A stretch of 64,000 bases of DNA from Acidiferrobacteraceae bacterium (GTDB taxonomy: Bacteria > Pseudomonadota > Gammaproteobacteria > Arenicellales > UBA868). The position numbers and the translations under genes were made by a program. Every line of letters begins with the position of its first letter. Within the stretch, counting starts at the first letter, position 1. The stretch covers positions 4,649 to 68,648 of the forward strand of contig PBJL01000015.1 in the NCBI GenBank assembly GCA_002721105.1, written 5' to 3'. Of this stretch, positions 47,708 through 56,175 are shown in pieces. The notes beneath the pieces are model-generated. The model had not been told where the DNA came from and did no database searches. It saw nothing but the letters and a program-made list of their open reading frames with translations.

Positions 47708-49117
47708 CTACCAAAGTTCTTTGCTTAATACCCCCACGCGCTTTTCAATAACTTCCATCGCATCCAGTACTAAATCCTCTCGATATCGACGCCCTATTAT
47801 CTGAAGACCCATGGGCAACCCATCAACAAAACCAATTGGGAAAACACCCGCTGGTAACCCGAGAAAGTTCACGCTAGTACTATAAATAGATGCGCGACAA
47901 ATATCTTTATATTGTTCTGATGATTGGACATCACAATCCCATCTTGGTGCTGGGCGCATAAAATAAGGTGTCAATACAAGGGGGTAATGGTCAAGAAATA
48001 AATTCCAACGACGTGTTTCAGCCGTACGCTCTTTTATCCCAATACGGTACGCTTCAGCATCAGCAACCTCAACAATCTTAAGATGCCATTCAAGAATTTT
48101 TTGGATAGCAGGACTTCCCTCTTCGGCCGCTAAAGGTGCCATGAACTCTCTAATCTCTGAACCAAGGAGTTTAAACCAGCATTGTGATGCGTGATAAATT
48201 GATGGGGTTTCAGCATGCGCGATGGAATAACCTGCATCGCTAAGATAACCTGCCACTCTATCAAGTCCTTCCACGATTTGAGGGTGTATTGCATAATCAT
48301 AAGATTCATGAGTCATGGCTACCTGCACAGAATTCTCATTTGGCCAAGAATCAAACGTAACAGGCATCCAAAGTGGGTCTCGGCTGTCCGCGTTAGATAT
48401 TATTTTTGTAGCAAGTCTCACATCGGACACCTCTCGACAGATTACTCCTTGAGAGGCTATCAACTGACTCAACATACCACGCTCAGAAGTGCTTGAGGAG
48501 CCTACATAATTAGGTGTTCTTCCAAAAGTTGGCTTAATTGTGGTAACGCCACAAAAAGAAGCTGGAAAACGCAAAGAGCCTCCTATGTCATTGCCGTGGT
48601 GGATTGGACCAAATCCCATGGCTGCAGCAACGCCAGCACCGCCTGATGATCCACCAGGGGAAGCATCTTGATCCCATGGGTTAACGGTGCGTCCGTGGAG
48701 CGGATTATCTGTGGTCAACCGCATCGAAAATTCTGGTGTATTGGTTCGACCTATGATAATTGCACCCGCATTTTTTAGGTGACGCACTACTGGAGAATCT
48801 TCTTCAGCAATTATGCTCTCATAGGCTCGAATACCATTTGGTGTTGGTTGACCTTTGACATCAATATTTGTTTTTACCGTAACGGGCACTCCATATAACG
48901 CTCCAATCTGGCCACCTTTCGCGAGCGACTTATCTGCCTCTATGGCTTCAGATAACGCGTGATCACTATAATCATACACAATCGCATTCAATTTCTGATT
49001 ACAATTTGATATCCGTTCAACCACGGATAACATAACTTCTTCGCATGTAAATGAACCATCTCGAATACCTTTTGCTAGATAACATGCGTTAAATTGCCAC
49101 AATTCTGTTGCTGTCAT
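47708..49117 (-). CDS. Amidase (amidase signature family)
   Basis: A 469-residue serine amidase. The Ser-cisSer-Lys triad is readable as Lys82 (PVTVKTNIDVKG), Ser157 (SPGGSSGGAG) and Ser181 (GNDIGGSLRFPA), with the family's spacing of 75 and 24 residues. It would hydrolyse an unknown amide. It is not a GatA candidate, since no gatB or gatC is next to it. It opens the accessory right-hand third of the window; a link to the amide released in B6 ring degradation is conceivable but unsupported. Confidence 0.88.
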   Translation of the reverse strand: MTATELWQFNACYLAKGIRDGSFTCEEVMLSVVERISNCNQKLNAIVYDYSDHALSEAIEADKSLAKGGQIGALYGVPVTVKTNIDVKGQPTPNGIRAYESIIAEEDSPVVRHLKNAGAIIIGRTNTPEFSMRLTTDNPLHGRTVNPWDQDASPGGSSGGAGVAAAMGFGPIHHGNDIGGSLRFPASFCGVTTIKPTFGRTPNYVGSSSTSERGMLSQLIASQGVICREVSDVRLATKIISNADSRDPLWMPVTFDSWPNENSVQVAMTHESYDYAIHPQIVEGLDRVAGYLSDAGYSIAHAETPSIYHASQCWFKLLGSEIREFMAPLAAEEGSPAIQKILEWHLKIVEVADAEAYRIGIKERTAETRRWNLFLDHYPLVLTPYFMRPAPRWDCDVQSSEQYKDICRASIYSTSVNFLGLPAGVFPIGFVDGLPMGLQIIGRRYREDLVLDAMEVIEKRVGVLSKELW

Positions 49118-49222
49118 AAATATACCTAGGCTCTATTTATAAAACAGAGTTTATCAGTAACTCTAAACATAGCTTTTACAGACCATTGGTCTAAGAGATA
49201 ACATTAAGAATGATAATGAAAT

Positions 49223-49348
49223 TTACTCTATATAAAAAACCTCAAGAGCTAATAGATGAACATGTGACTCTTCTGTTCGTCGCGCCCGTGGACTGACTTC
49301 CGAAAACACAAGAGGTGCGTCAAGCTGCTTACAAACCGCAGGTTTCAT
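49223..49348 (-). pseudogene. Remnant of a zinc/quinone-type medium-chain dehydrogenase N-terminus
   Basis: A 41-codon frame starts at ATG 49348 behind a good AGAGGA Shine-Dalgarno. Its first residues, MKPAVCKQLDAPLVFSEVS, look like the N-terminus of medium-chain alcohol dehydrogenases or NADPH:quinone reductases (MKAxVCxxxGxPLxxEEV). After about residue 20 the similarity stops and the frame ends at 49223. No continuation was seen in the following 130 bases before the amidase start. It is most simply a decayed gene; a genuine 41-residue peptide is the alternative. Confidence 0.4.
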
Positions 49349-49395
49349 CGCTGTCCTCTTTTTTTGTCTTTAAACAGAGTTAAAAGTAAAAATAC

Positions 49396-49842
49396 TCACG
49401 ATGCCTCTACAAGATATTTAAAAAGTTGGACTATCTGCTTTGGACTTTGTGCGGTCGCTTGAGCCACAGAATCAATCTCTTTCAGAGGATGAATTAAATC
49501 GTCATCATGGATCGTGACGATTGGGATACCTAGAGCATGAGCATATCCTGCATCAAACGCTGCATTCCATTGCTTAAATTTTTCTCCAAAACGTACCACA
49601 ACAAGATCTGCATCTTGAATGCCCTTTCTTATGCGTACTCCATTAATCTTTGCAGCCTTGTGGTCTCGCCAAAACTTGCGCTCTTCCTTTCCGAAAATCT
49701 CTTCTCCCACATCATCACTCATCTCATGATGAGTCACCGGTCCAAAAAATTCAATATCTAACTCCGCATTCTTTGTGCCGTTTTGAATTTGCTCTCGCCA
49801 ATCTGTATGAATCTCGCCCGACAAATAAACGTTCCACGTCAT
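49396..49842 (-). CDS. ytoQ: YtoQ family protein
   Basis: A 148-residue protein with TWNVYLSGEIHTDWREQI at the start and GIQDADLVVVRFGEKFKQWNAAFDAGYAHALG, the YtoQ signature, which resembles nucleoside 2-deoxyribosyltransferases. The activity of YtoQ proteins is not established as far as I know. A clear GGAGG Shine-Dalgarno precedes the ATG. It sits between the RidA gene and the dehydrogenase remnant, all on the minus strand. Confidence 0.85.
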   Translation of the reverse strand: MTWNVYLSGEIHTDWREQIQNGTKNAELDIEFFGPVTHHEMSDDVGEEIFGKEERKFWRDHKAAKINGVRIRKGIQDADLVVVRFGEKFKQWNAAFDAGYAHALGIPIVTIHDDDLIHPLKEIDSVAQATAQSPKQIVQLFKYLVEAS

Positions 49843-49912
49843 ATTGCCTCCATTTAGATGTAGTTTTGTTAATTAGTTCGGCCAATATCCAGCTTCATGA
49901 ATATTGATATAT

Positions 49913-50320
49913 TCAAATCTTTCCTTCAATATGCGCTATTGAAGAAATTTCAACTAGAAATTGCGGCTTCACTAAATCGGCCCGAATACACCACCGCGCC
50001 GGTGGCTCCTTAGGGAAATACTCCTTATAGACCTCATTCATTAAGTCGTAATGATTTAGATCCTTAATAAAAATCATGTTATATACGATATCGGACATTT
50101 GACCGCCAGATGCTTCGACCACGCTTCCGATACTTTCTAGTACGTGACGTGTCTGCATTGCGATATCTTCTTCTCCCACTATATTTCCGTTCATATCTAT
50201 TGGTAATGTCCCAGAAATATAGACAACGTTATCTGATTCGATCCCCGGAGAATAAGGGGCGAGTGGAGGTGCCGAACCGGACGGTATAATGACTCTTTTT
50301 GGCAAGATATGCGCTCCCAT
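49913..50320 (-). CDS. RidA/YjgF family protein
   Basis: A 135-residue protein with the RidA fold motifs IIPSGSAPPLAPYSPGI, VVYISGTLPIDMNGN and a C-terminal KPQFLVEISSIAHIEG. Conserved Arg of true RidA (deaminating reactive enamines from PLP enzymes) lies in PARWCIRADLV. RidA relatives accompany many amine and pyridine catabolic genes, where they hydrolyse imines. It is divergent from the pyridoxine oxidase gene with only 43 bases between starts, so a shared promoter region is likely. Confidence 0.88.
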   Translation of the reverse strand: MGAHILPKRVIIPSGSAPPLAPYSPGIESDNVVYISGTLPIDMNGNIVGEEDIAMQTRHVLESIGSVVEASGGQMSDIVYNMIFIKDLNHYDLMNEVYKEYFPKEPPARWCIRADLVKPQFLVEISSIAHIEGKI

Positions 50321-50363
50321 AAAGTACTATATAATTCCCTAGGATAACGCAAAATGAAAATTT

Positions 50364-51905
50364 ATGACTAACTTTCTCGTCATAGGCGGGGGAACAGCCG
50401 GATGCGTAATCGCACGCCGACTATCTGAAAACAGTGCGGTAAGTGTGATTCTACTAGAAGCTGGATCTTCCTCATTTGACATGAAAGTCCACGATCCAAA
50501 ACAGTGGCCATTCCTTGCCGGCTCCGTTATTGATTGGTCGTTTAACACGGTACCCCAGTTTCACACTAATTCTCGTATACACTCCTGGCCACGTGGTAAG
50601 GCACTTGGTGGTTCGAGCATCATCAATGCGATGGCTCATGTTCGAGGTCATCGGAGTGATTTTGATCAGTGGGCGCAACAGGGATGTCATGGGTGGTCAT
50701 ATGCTGACCTGCTACCATATTTTATACGTTCAGAAACATCTAGTTATTCTGATTCTCCCTACCATGGGATTAACGGACCTCTGCACTTGATACAACCTAC
50801 AGTTGCCCACCCTCTTACTGAATGCTATTTAGCGGCTGCCGAAAATATGGGATACCCTCCGATTGATGAACATAATGGCGCTGAAATGATCGGACCCACA
50901 TTAAATACTCTAACGATTAGAAGAAACCAGCGGCTAAGCATTTCCGACGCTTATCTGAAACCAATTCTTCCACGAAAGAATCTTACAATTCTCGACAATT
51001 GTCTAGTTGACCGATTGCTTTTGGACAAACACAATCGATGCATAGGGGCGTCATTCATAAAAGATGGTAGCGAAGAAAAAGTTCACGCCGACAACGGTAT
51101 TGTTGTTTGCAGTGGTACTGTCGGTTCACCTCAGATATTGCTACGCTCAGGTATCGGGCCTGAGAAATTACTAAAACATATTGGAATACCGTGTCGTGTA
51201 AACCTAACTGGAGTCGGCAGCAACCTACATGATCACTGTCTTGGTGCCGGAAACATATACTACTCAAAACGTACTGTCCCCGAAAGCGAGTACCAACATT
51301 CAGAGTCCTTACTTTATATAAATTTCAAAACAAAAACATTACGACCTGATTTAGTGTTTGCGTGCGTAACATTACCTGTAATTACTGATCAATTCCTAGC
51401 GCCACCGATTGGCTCCGCATATACCTTGATGTATGGAGTTACATCACCAAAAAGTCGTGGCTCGTTAACTCTGCAATCTTCTAATCCTTATGTACCACCA
51501 CTTATAGATCCAAACTACTTAAATCATGAGAATGATCGAGCCTTATTCGTTGAGGCGTTAGACTTTGCTCGAGAGCTTGGAGGATCACCAATGTTTAGTG
51601 AATGGAGACAAAGAGAGTATCTACCCAATCAAACAGTTTCGTCTATTAAAGATAAGAGATTCTTTAATGAAATAGCCGCGTATACACACCATCATCCAGT
51701 CGGAACGTGCCAAATGGGAGTAGACGATAACTCTGTTGTTTCGCCTGAACTTAATGTCTATGGTGTTGCAAACCTATTCGTTTCTGATGCATCCATAATC
51801 CCAAATATTACAACCGGACCCACCAATGCAGCAGTGGTCGCAATAGCGGAAAAATCGGCCGATCTCCTACTGAAACAGAGCCCTCTGAGCCCAATTCATT
51901 TGTAG
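50364..51905 (+). CDS. pno: Pyridoxine 4-oxidase (GMC oxidoreductase)
   Basis: A 513-residue FAD enzyme of the GMC family, with the N-terminal FLVIGGGTAGCVIARRLSEN and GGSSIINAMAHVRG. The active-site region reads THHHPVGTC (His442, His443, His444) and later TTGPTNAA (Pro486), where most GMC enzymes have Asn or His. From memory, Mesorhizobium loti pyridoxine 4-oxidase uses His460, His462 and Pro504; the spacing 2 and 42 is identical here. It would oxidise pyridoxine with O2 to pyridoxal and H2O2. The neighbouring pyridoxal pathway genes support the call. Choline dehydrogenase is the main alternative, but the Pro argues against it. Confidence 0.8.
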   Translation: MTNFLVIGGGTAGCVIARRLSENSAVSVILLEAGSSSFDMKVHDPKQWPFLAGSVIDWSFNTVPQFHTNSRIHSWPRGKALGGSSIINAMAHVRGHRSDFDQWAQQGCHGWSYADLLPYFIRSETSSYSDSPYHGINGPLHLIQPTVAHPLTECYLAAAENMGYPPIDEHNGAEMIGPTLNTLTIRRNQRLSISDAYLKPILPRKNLTILDNCLVDRLLLDKHNRCIGASFIKDGSEEKVHADNGIVVCSGTVGSPQILLRSGIGPEKLLKHIGIPCRVNLTGVGSNLHDHCLGAGNIYYSKRTVPESEYQHSESLLYINFKTKTLRPDLVFACVTLPVITDQFLAPPIGSAYTLMYGVTSPKSRGSLTLQSSNPYVPPLIDPNYLNHENDRALFVEALDFARELGGSPMFSEWRQREYLPNQTVSSIKDKRFFNEIAAYTHHHPVGTCQMGVDDNSVVSPELNVYGVANLFVSDASIIPNITTGPTNAAVVAIAEKSADLLLKQSPLSPIHL

Positions 51906-51953
51906 CAAAGGTTATAATAATCAATAAACCACTATTTAAAGAGTTTTGATTTA

Positions 51954-52391
51954 GTGAGACTTGCTCGAATACTTCAAGTCTGTCTAATTTTTGGATACGC
52001 CGGAATGACAACCCACGCATCTAAGGACAACCTTGTTGTAAATAATTTCCTTCACCGAACTATTTTCATATCGAATGATCATACTACCGAAGATGTGCGC
52101 TGTCAGTTCATCCTGGCGCATTTCGTGACTTATGATTTTGTCAAATTTTCACAAAATGATACTCTGTCTATTCCCGTCTACCTAAGCAATCCTGATGGTA
52201 CAATCTTCTATTTCCACGCGGGAAATTATATGGCAATCGAAGATCTTCTTTGTGGATTTGATGCACATTGGTCGCTGACTCGACAAGAATTATCTTTAAT
52301 CCCATTTATATCCTCAATAGATGAATCTTTACATTTCATCTGCGGAGGAGATCAGATGTTATCTTGCATCCGAAAATCCATTGAATATTGA
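51954..52391 (+). CDS. Hypothetical exported protein between two GMC flavoprotein genes
   Basis: A 145-codon frame from a GTG at 51954 fills most of the 530-base gap between the two flavoprotein genes. The first 22 residues look like a signal peptide (basic n-region RLAR, hydrophobic ILQVCLIFGYAG, possible cleavage after THA). The mature part has four cysteines and no family I recognise. The Shine-Dalgarno (AAGAG) is distant. It could be a periplasmic partner of the downstream dehydrogenase, or a chance frame. Confidence 0.5.
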   Translation: MRLARILQVCLIFGYAGMTTHASKDNLVVNNFLHRTIFISNDHTTEDVRCQFILAHFVTYDFVKFSQNDTLSIPVYLSNPDGTIFYFHAGNYMAIEDLLCGFDAHWSLTRQELSLIPFISSIDESLHFICGGDQMLSCIRKSIEY

Positions 52392-52437
52392 TCAACGGTA
52401 GATCGAATCAGTTTAGAAACATCGTAGGAAAGATACT

Positions 52438-54072
52438 ATGACTAAAGGACTGGTTTATAACTATATTATAGTTGGAGCTGGGTCAGCGGGCTGCACTCTT
52501 GCTGCCCGACTTACCGAAAATCCCAACTGTCGTGTATTACTCCTTGAAGCTGGTGGCTGGGATCGTGATCCACTGATTCATATTCCGTTAACGTGGGCAA
52601 AGATGCTTCTAGAACAATCACATGACTGGGGATATTTCTGCAAGCCGGAGCCTACTGTAAACAATCGTGAGATTGAGTGCGCTCGTGGAAAAGTGATTGG
52701 AGGCTCCTCCTCAGTGAACGCAATGGCCTACGTAAGAGGAAACCGTGGCGACTATAATCGCTGGGCTGACTCTGGTTTATCAAGCTGGTCCTATAAACAT
52801 GTGTTGCCATACTTCAAAAAACTAGAGACTTGGGAGAGCTCTGATCCGTTTCGTGGTTCTTCCGGACCTATTAATGTTCAACATTGTCGGTATGAAGACC
52901 CTTTAGTTGAAGCTTATGGCGAAGCAGGAATTGCTGGAGGCTTTGGCTGGACTGATGACTATAATGGCAATATTCAAGAAGGGTTTTCACGCTTACAAAT
53001 GACTATAAAAAATGGGCGGCGTTGTAGCGCAGCGAATGCTTATCTCCGACCATCGTTGCAAAGGAAAAACTTAGTAGTTAAGGTTAATTCATTAACAACC
53101 AAAGTTGCTTTTGAGAATAATAGGGCAATCGGAGTTCACTTTACCCAAAATAATCAGTCATTCTTTGCCCATGCTGATCAAGAAGTAATCTTGTGCGCCG
53201 GAGTAATTAACACGCCACAACTACTAATGCTTTCAGGCATTGGTGATTCTAAAAAGCTTAGAAAAATTGGAATAGAATCAAAACTTCACCTTGAAGGGGT
53301 CGGCATGAACCTTCAAGATCAAATGTCGGCTATCATTTTGTACAAAAGGAAAGAAAACGGACCTTTTCATCATAATATGAGGGTAGATCGCATCGTATCT
53401 TCGCTCGCTAAGACTTATTTCCTTGGAACAGGATTTGCCTCAGATGTGCCGGGAGGAATGACCGCTTTCCTGCGTACTGACAGTAGCTACGACTTGCCAA
53501 ATATTCAATTACTTCTTACTGCAGCTCCCCTTGGGGCCTGGCCATACCTTCGACCGTTCAAAAAACCCTTTAATGATGGTTTTGTCTCGCGTGTGGTTCT
53601 GCTTAACCCGGAAAGCCGCGGTGAGGTTGAGGTTGTGTCCTCAAATATCAAAGTGAAACCGATGATAAAACAGAATTTTCTGTCAACCCCTAGAGACTGG
53701 ACAACTCTACGAGATGGACTGCGAATTGCTCGCGACATTGCGACCCAACCATGTATGGAACAGTTTATCGACAAAGAAATTCTGCCTGGCATATCCAAAA
53801 CATCAAACGAAGAATTAAGCAACCATATTGCTGAAACTGCAATTACCTTGCATCATCCACTTGGAACCTGCCGAATGGGATCGCAGAACGATCTGACAGC
53901 CGTAGTGGACTCAAAGCTGAGAGTAATTGGCGCAGAAGGACTTCGCGTTGTTGACGGCTCGGTCATGCCGGATCTTGTTCGAGGAAATATAAACGGTCCT
54001 ATTATTATGATCGCTGAAAAAGCAGCTGACTATATTAGAAATAAAGAATCCCTGCCGCCAGAAGAGAACTGA
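52438..54072 (+). CDS. GMC oxidoreductase, candidate 4-pyridoxic acid dehydrogenase
   Basis: A 544-residue FAD enzyme with IVGAGSAGCTLAARLTENP, GGSSSVNAMAYVRGN and the catalytic His473 in LHHPLGTCRMG. Asn517 (RGNINGP) occupies the usual second catalytic position, unlike Pro486 of the upstream paralogue. In Mesorhizobium loti the 4-pyridoxic acid dehydrogenase is a membrane-associated enzyme of this family that oxidises the 5-hydroxymethyl group of 4-pyridoxate. The whole neighbourhood encodes that pathway, which is the basis for the call; the sequence alone says only choline dehydrogenase-like. It is convergent with the pyridoxal dehydrogenase gene. Confidence 0.65.
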   Translation: MTKGLVYNYIIVGAGSAGCTLAARLTENPNCRVLLLEAGGWDRDPLIHIPLTWAKMLLEQSHDWGYFCKPEPTVNNREIECARGKVIGGSSSVNAMAYVRGNRGDYNRWADSGLSSWSYKHVLPYFKKLETWESSDPFRGSSGPINVQHCRYEDPLVEAYGEAGIAGGFGWTDDYNGNIQEGFSRLQMTIKNGRRCSAANAYLRPSLQRKNLVVKVNSLTTKVAFENNRAIGVHFTQNNQSFFAHADQEVILCAGVINTPQLLMLSGIGDSKKLRKIGIESKLHLEGVGMNLQDQMSAIILYKRKENGPFHHNMRVDRIVSSLAKTYFLGTGFASDVPGGMTAFLRTDSSYDLPNIQLLLTAAPLGAWPYLRPFKKPFNDGFVSRVVLLNPESRGEVEVVSSNIKVKPMIKQNFLSTPRDWTTLRDGLRIARDIATQPCMEQFIDKEILPGISKTSNEELSNHIAETAITLHHPLGTCRMGSQNDLTAVVDSKLRVIGAEGLRVVDGSVMPDLVRGNINGPIIMIAEKAADYIRNKESLPPEEN

Positions 54073-54128
54073 ATGATTAAGTCTTACATCATATTAATAT
54101 GTCTCTACTAACCAATCTTCTGTGAAAG

Positions 54129-54869
54129 TTACCAACGAACCATGCCAGCATCGACATTTAAGATCTGACCAGTGATTCGATGTGCTTCAGGCGATGCTAG
54201 GAATACGACCGCCGGTGCAATATCAGAAGGCTGATTGTAACCCTTGATAGGCTGAAGCATTTCAACAAATTCGAATGCTTCCTTATGCGGCGTATCTTGC
54301 ACACCCTCTGTATTTGTTAAACCTGGAGTGACTCCATTGACAGTGATCTTATAGGCGCCCAATTCCGTTGCAAGGGCGCGAGTTAAGCCAAAAACGCCTC
54401 CTTTTGCGGAAACATAGGCTGCCATATTTGGCGTACCTGCAAAAATGGTGTTTGAGATTATATTAACGATCCGTCCGCAATCCTGTTCCCGCATCATGTC
54501 AGAGGATGATCGGCACATTAGGAACGTACCATCGAGATTCACCCGCATGATCTGTCTCCAATGCTCGAAATCAACATCGTCCCATGAGATAAAAGGAACA
54601 ATAGCAGCATTGTTTACCAGCACGTCTAACTTTCCGTATTCCTTAGCTATTCTTGCATGTAGAGCTCTCACCTGATCAGTGTCACCAATGTCACATTTTA
54701 TACCTATGGACTGATTGCCACATTCATCAGCGGTCTGGGTCGCGCCATCGATGTTCTGATCAACTGAAATAACAGACGCGCCTTCACTCCCAAACTGGAG
54801 AGCTACTGCTTTGCCAATTCCTCGCGCTGACCCTGTGACGATTACTACTTGATCTTTGAAACGTGTCAT
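54129..54869 (-). CDS. pldh: Pyridoxal 4-dehydrogenase (SDR family)
   Basis: A 246-residue short-chain dehydrogenase that would oxidise pyridoxal with NAD+ to 4-pyridoxolactone. TGSARGIG (residues 12-19) binds NAD; the catalytic set is Asn111, Ser139, Tyr152 and Lys156. Segments VNNAAIVPFISWDDVD, SNTIFAGTPNMAAYVSAKGG and LNVDAGMVRW closely resemble what I recall of Mesorhizobium loti pyridoxal 4-dehydrogenase. AAGGAGGAAGAC before the ATG is an excellent Shine-Dalgarno. It is the last gene of the operon that begins with the BMP protein, 51 bases after the transaminase. Confidence 0.87.
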   Translation of the reverse strand: MTRFKDQVVIVTGSARGIGKAVALQFGSEGASVISVDQNIDGATQTADECGNQSIGIKCDIGDTDQVRALHARIAKEYGKLDVLVNNAAIVPFISWDDVDFEHWRQIMRVNLDGTFLMCRSSSDMMREQDCGRIVNIISNTIFAGTPNMAAYVSAKGGVFGLTRALATELGAYKITVNGVTPGLTNTEGVQDTPHKEAFEFVEMLQPIKGYNQPSDIAPAVVFLASPEAHRITGQILNVDAGMVRW

Positions 54870-54920
54870 GTCTTCCTCCTTGCTATTGTATTTCTGACCT
54901 TCCCTTACATATTTTCGCTA

Positions 54921-56102
54921 CTATGACAAATCTGTAATAACTGCTGTTGCTGCCTCTATTCCTGCAGCGGTGTTGGTCTTATAACCAAGATAGTTAAGCG
55001 CGCCCCCCAGGGCCGTAATTGCAACCAAGGCATAAATGGGCTGCGCCACCATCCCCATATGACCAATTCTAAGCAGCTTTCCCATGGTCTCATTGCGACC
55101 ACTTGAAAATGTCACACCGAAAATATTACGAGCTGTCATTCTAATATCTTCATCTTTAATGCCGTCAGGAATGGCAACCGCAGTCGTAGTAGGTGAAGCT
55201 ATTGCCTCTGACGTTGCCCATAGCTTGCACCCCATCGCTTTGATACCAGCACGACATGCATCCGCAGTTTTTTTGTGACGTTCCCAAACTTTTTCTGGCT
55301 GCTCTTCTAAATAATTATCAATGGCTGCATCTAAGCCATTAATTTCTGCAACTGAGGGTGTAAATGGGAAAGGCTGATCATGCTGCCATGCGTTTCGCCA
55401 GTCGGTAAGGCTTAAAATCGATGCAAATGGAGCGGCGGAGTTTTGCCCAATGTGATCCCATGCCGCATCACTCACTGACATTAGAGTAAGGCCAGGGGCA
55501 CCTCCAAGGCATTTCGAGGGACTGGTAATAAAAATATCGGCCGAACAATCTTTTGGATGAATATCCATCCCGCCCCAAGATGAAACAGCGTCAACTAACA
55601 ATAACGCACCATTAGCTTTCACGATCTCTCCAATCTCCTTCATCGGGTTTAAGGTGCCTGATGGTGTATCGTGATGAACAGCCGAGACAATTCGAATATC
55701 TTTTCTGGCTTCAAATGCTGCCTCAACCTGATCTGGACTAATGGACTCATTGTATGGCACTTCTATCTCTACAAGTTCTTTATTGTATCGTGAGGCCCAA
55801 TATCCAAATCCCTTTCCATAAACTCCTGAGGCGAGGTTCAAAACGACATCATTTTTCGATATTAGGGAGGCTGCCGCTGCCTCTATTCCAGGAGCAGGTT
55901 CACAATGAAGTATTAAAGCTGGTTCTTCTATTTTTAATGCCTTTGACACTTTCCGATTCACAAGTTCGTAAAATTCTTGAAAATAGGGATCAAAATCGTA
56001 CTGAACGGTGGTCGACATAGCTCGTAGGACTCGGGGGTATACCCCCACAGGCCCTGCTGACAATGTTATGGCTGGCTCACATTGTGTTTGCTTGGTCTTC
56101 AT
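54921..56102 (-). CDS. ppaT: Pyridoxamine-pyruvate transaminase
   Basis: A class V PLP-fold aminotransferase of 393 residues from the ATG at 56102; an upstream TTG is not used. It converts pyridoxamine and pyruvate to pyridoxal and alanine, using pyridoxal itself as substrate rather than bound cofactor. The active lysine is Lys197 in ITSPSKCLGGAPG, the position I recall for the Mesorhizobium enzyme. ITLSAGPVGVYPRVLRAM, NLASGVYGKGFGYWA, VHHDTPSGT, AIASPTTTAVAIPDG and SSGRNETMGKLLRIGHMG also match it. The lactonase and pyridoxal dehydrogenase genes flank it. Serine-glyoxylate aminotransferase is the fold relative but fits less well. Confidence 0.9.
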   Translation of the reverse strand: MKTKQTQCEPAITLSAGPVGVYPRVLRAMSTTVQYDFDPYFQEFYELVNRKVSKALKIEEPALILHCEPAPGIEAAAASLISKNDVVLNLASGVYGKGFGYWASRYNKELVEIEVPYNESISPDQVEAAFEARKDIRIVSAVHHDTPSGTLNPMKEIGEIVKANGALLLVDAVSSWGGMDIHPKDCSADIFITSPSKCLGGAPGLTLMSVSDAAWDHIGQNSAAPFASILSLTDWRNAWQHDQPFPFTPSVAEINGLDAAIDNYLEEQPEKVWERHKKTADACRAGIKAMGCKLWATSEAIASPTTTAVAIPDGIKDEDIRMTARNIFGVTFSSGRNETMGKLLRIGHMGMVAQPIYALVAITALGGALNYLGYKTNTAAGIEAATAVITDLS

Positions 56103-56175
56103 AATCAAATCTCCATCCTAGTAGCGCAACATGACACCATCTCACCCGAAATATAAACACGCAACAATTTCATGC

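Noticed and set aside
47609..49117. tRNA-Leu as integration site of the accessory region to its right
   Set aside because: The tRNA 3' end faces left, towards the FrhB-like gene, whereas islands usually insert at the 3' end. No second copy of the tRNA 3' segment and no integrase were seen.
47708..49117. Amidase as the AAMS hydrolase of the B6 pathway
   Set aside because: The characterised AAMS hydrolase has an alpha/beta hydrolase fold; this protein carries the amidase-signature triad.
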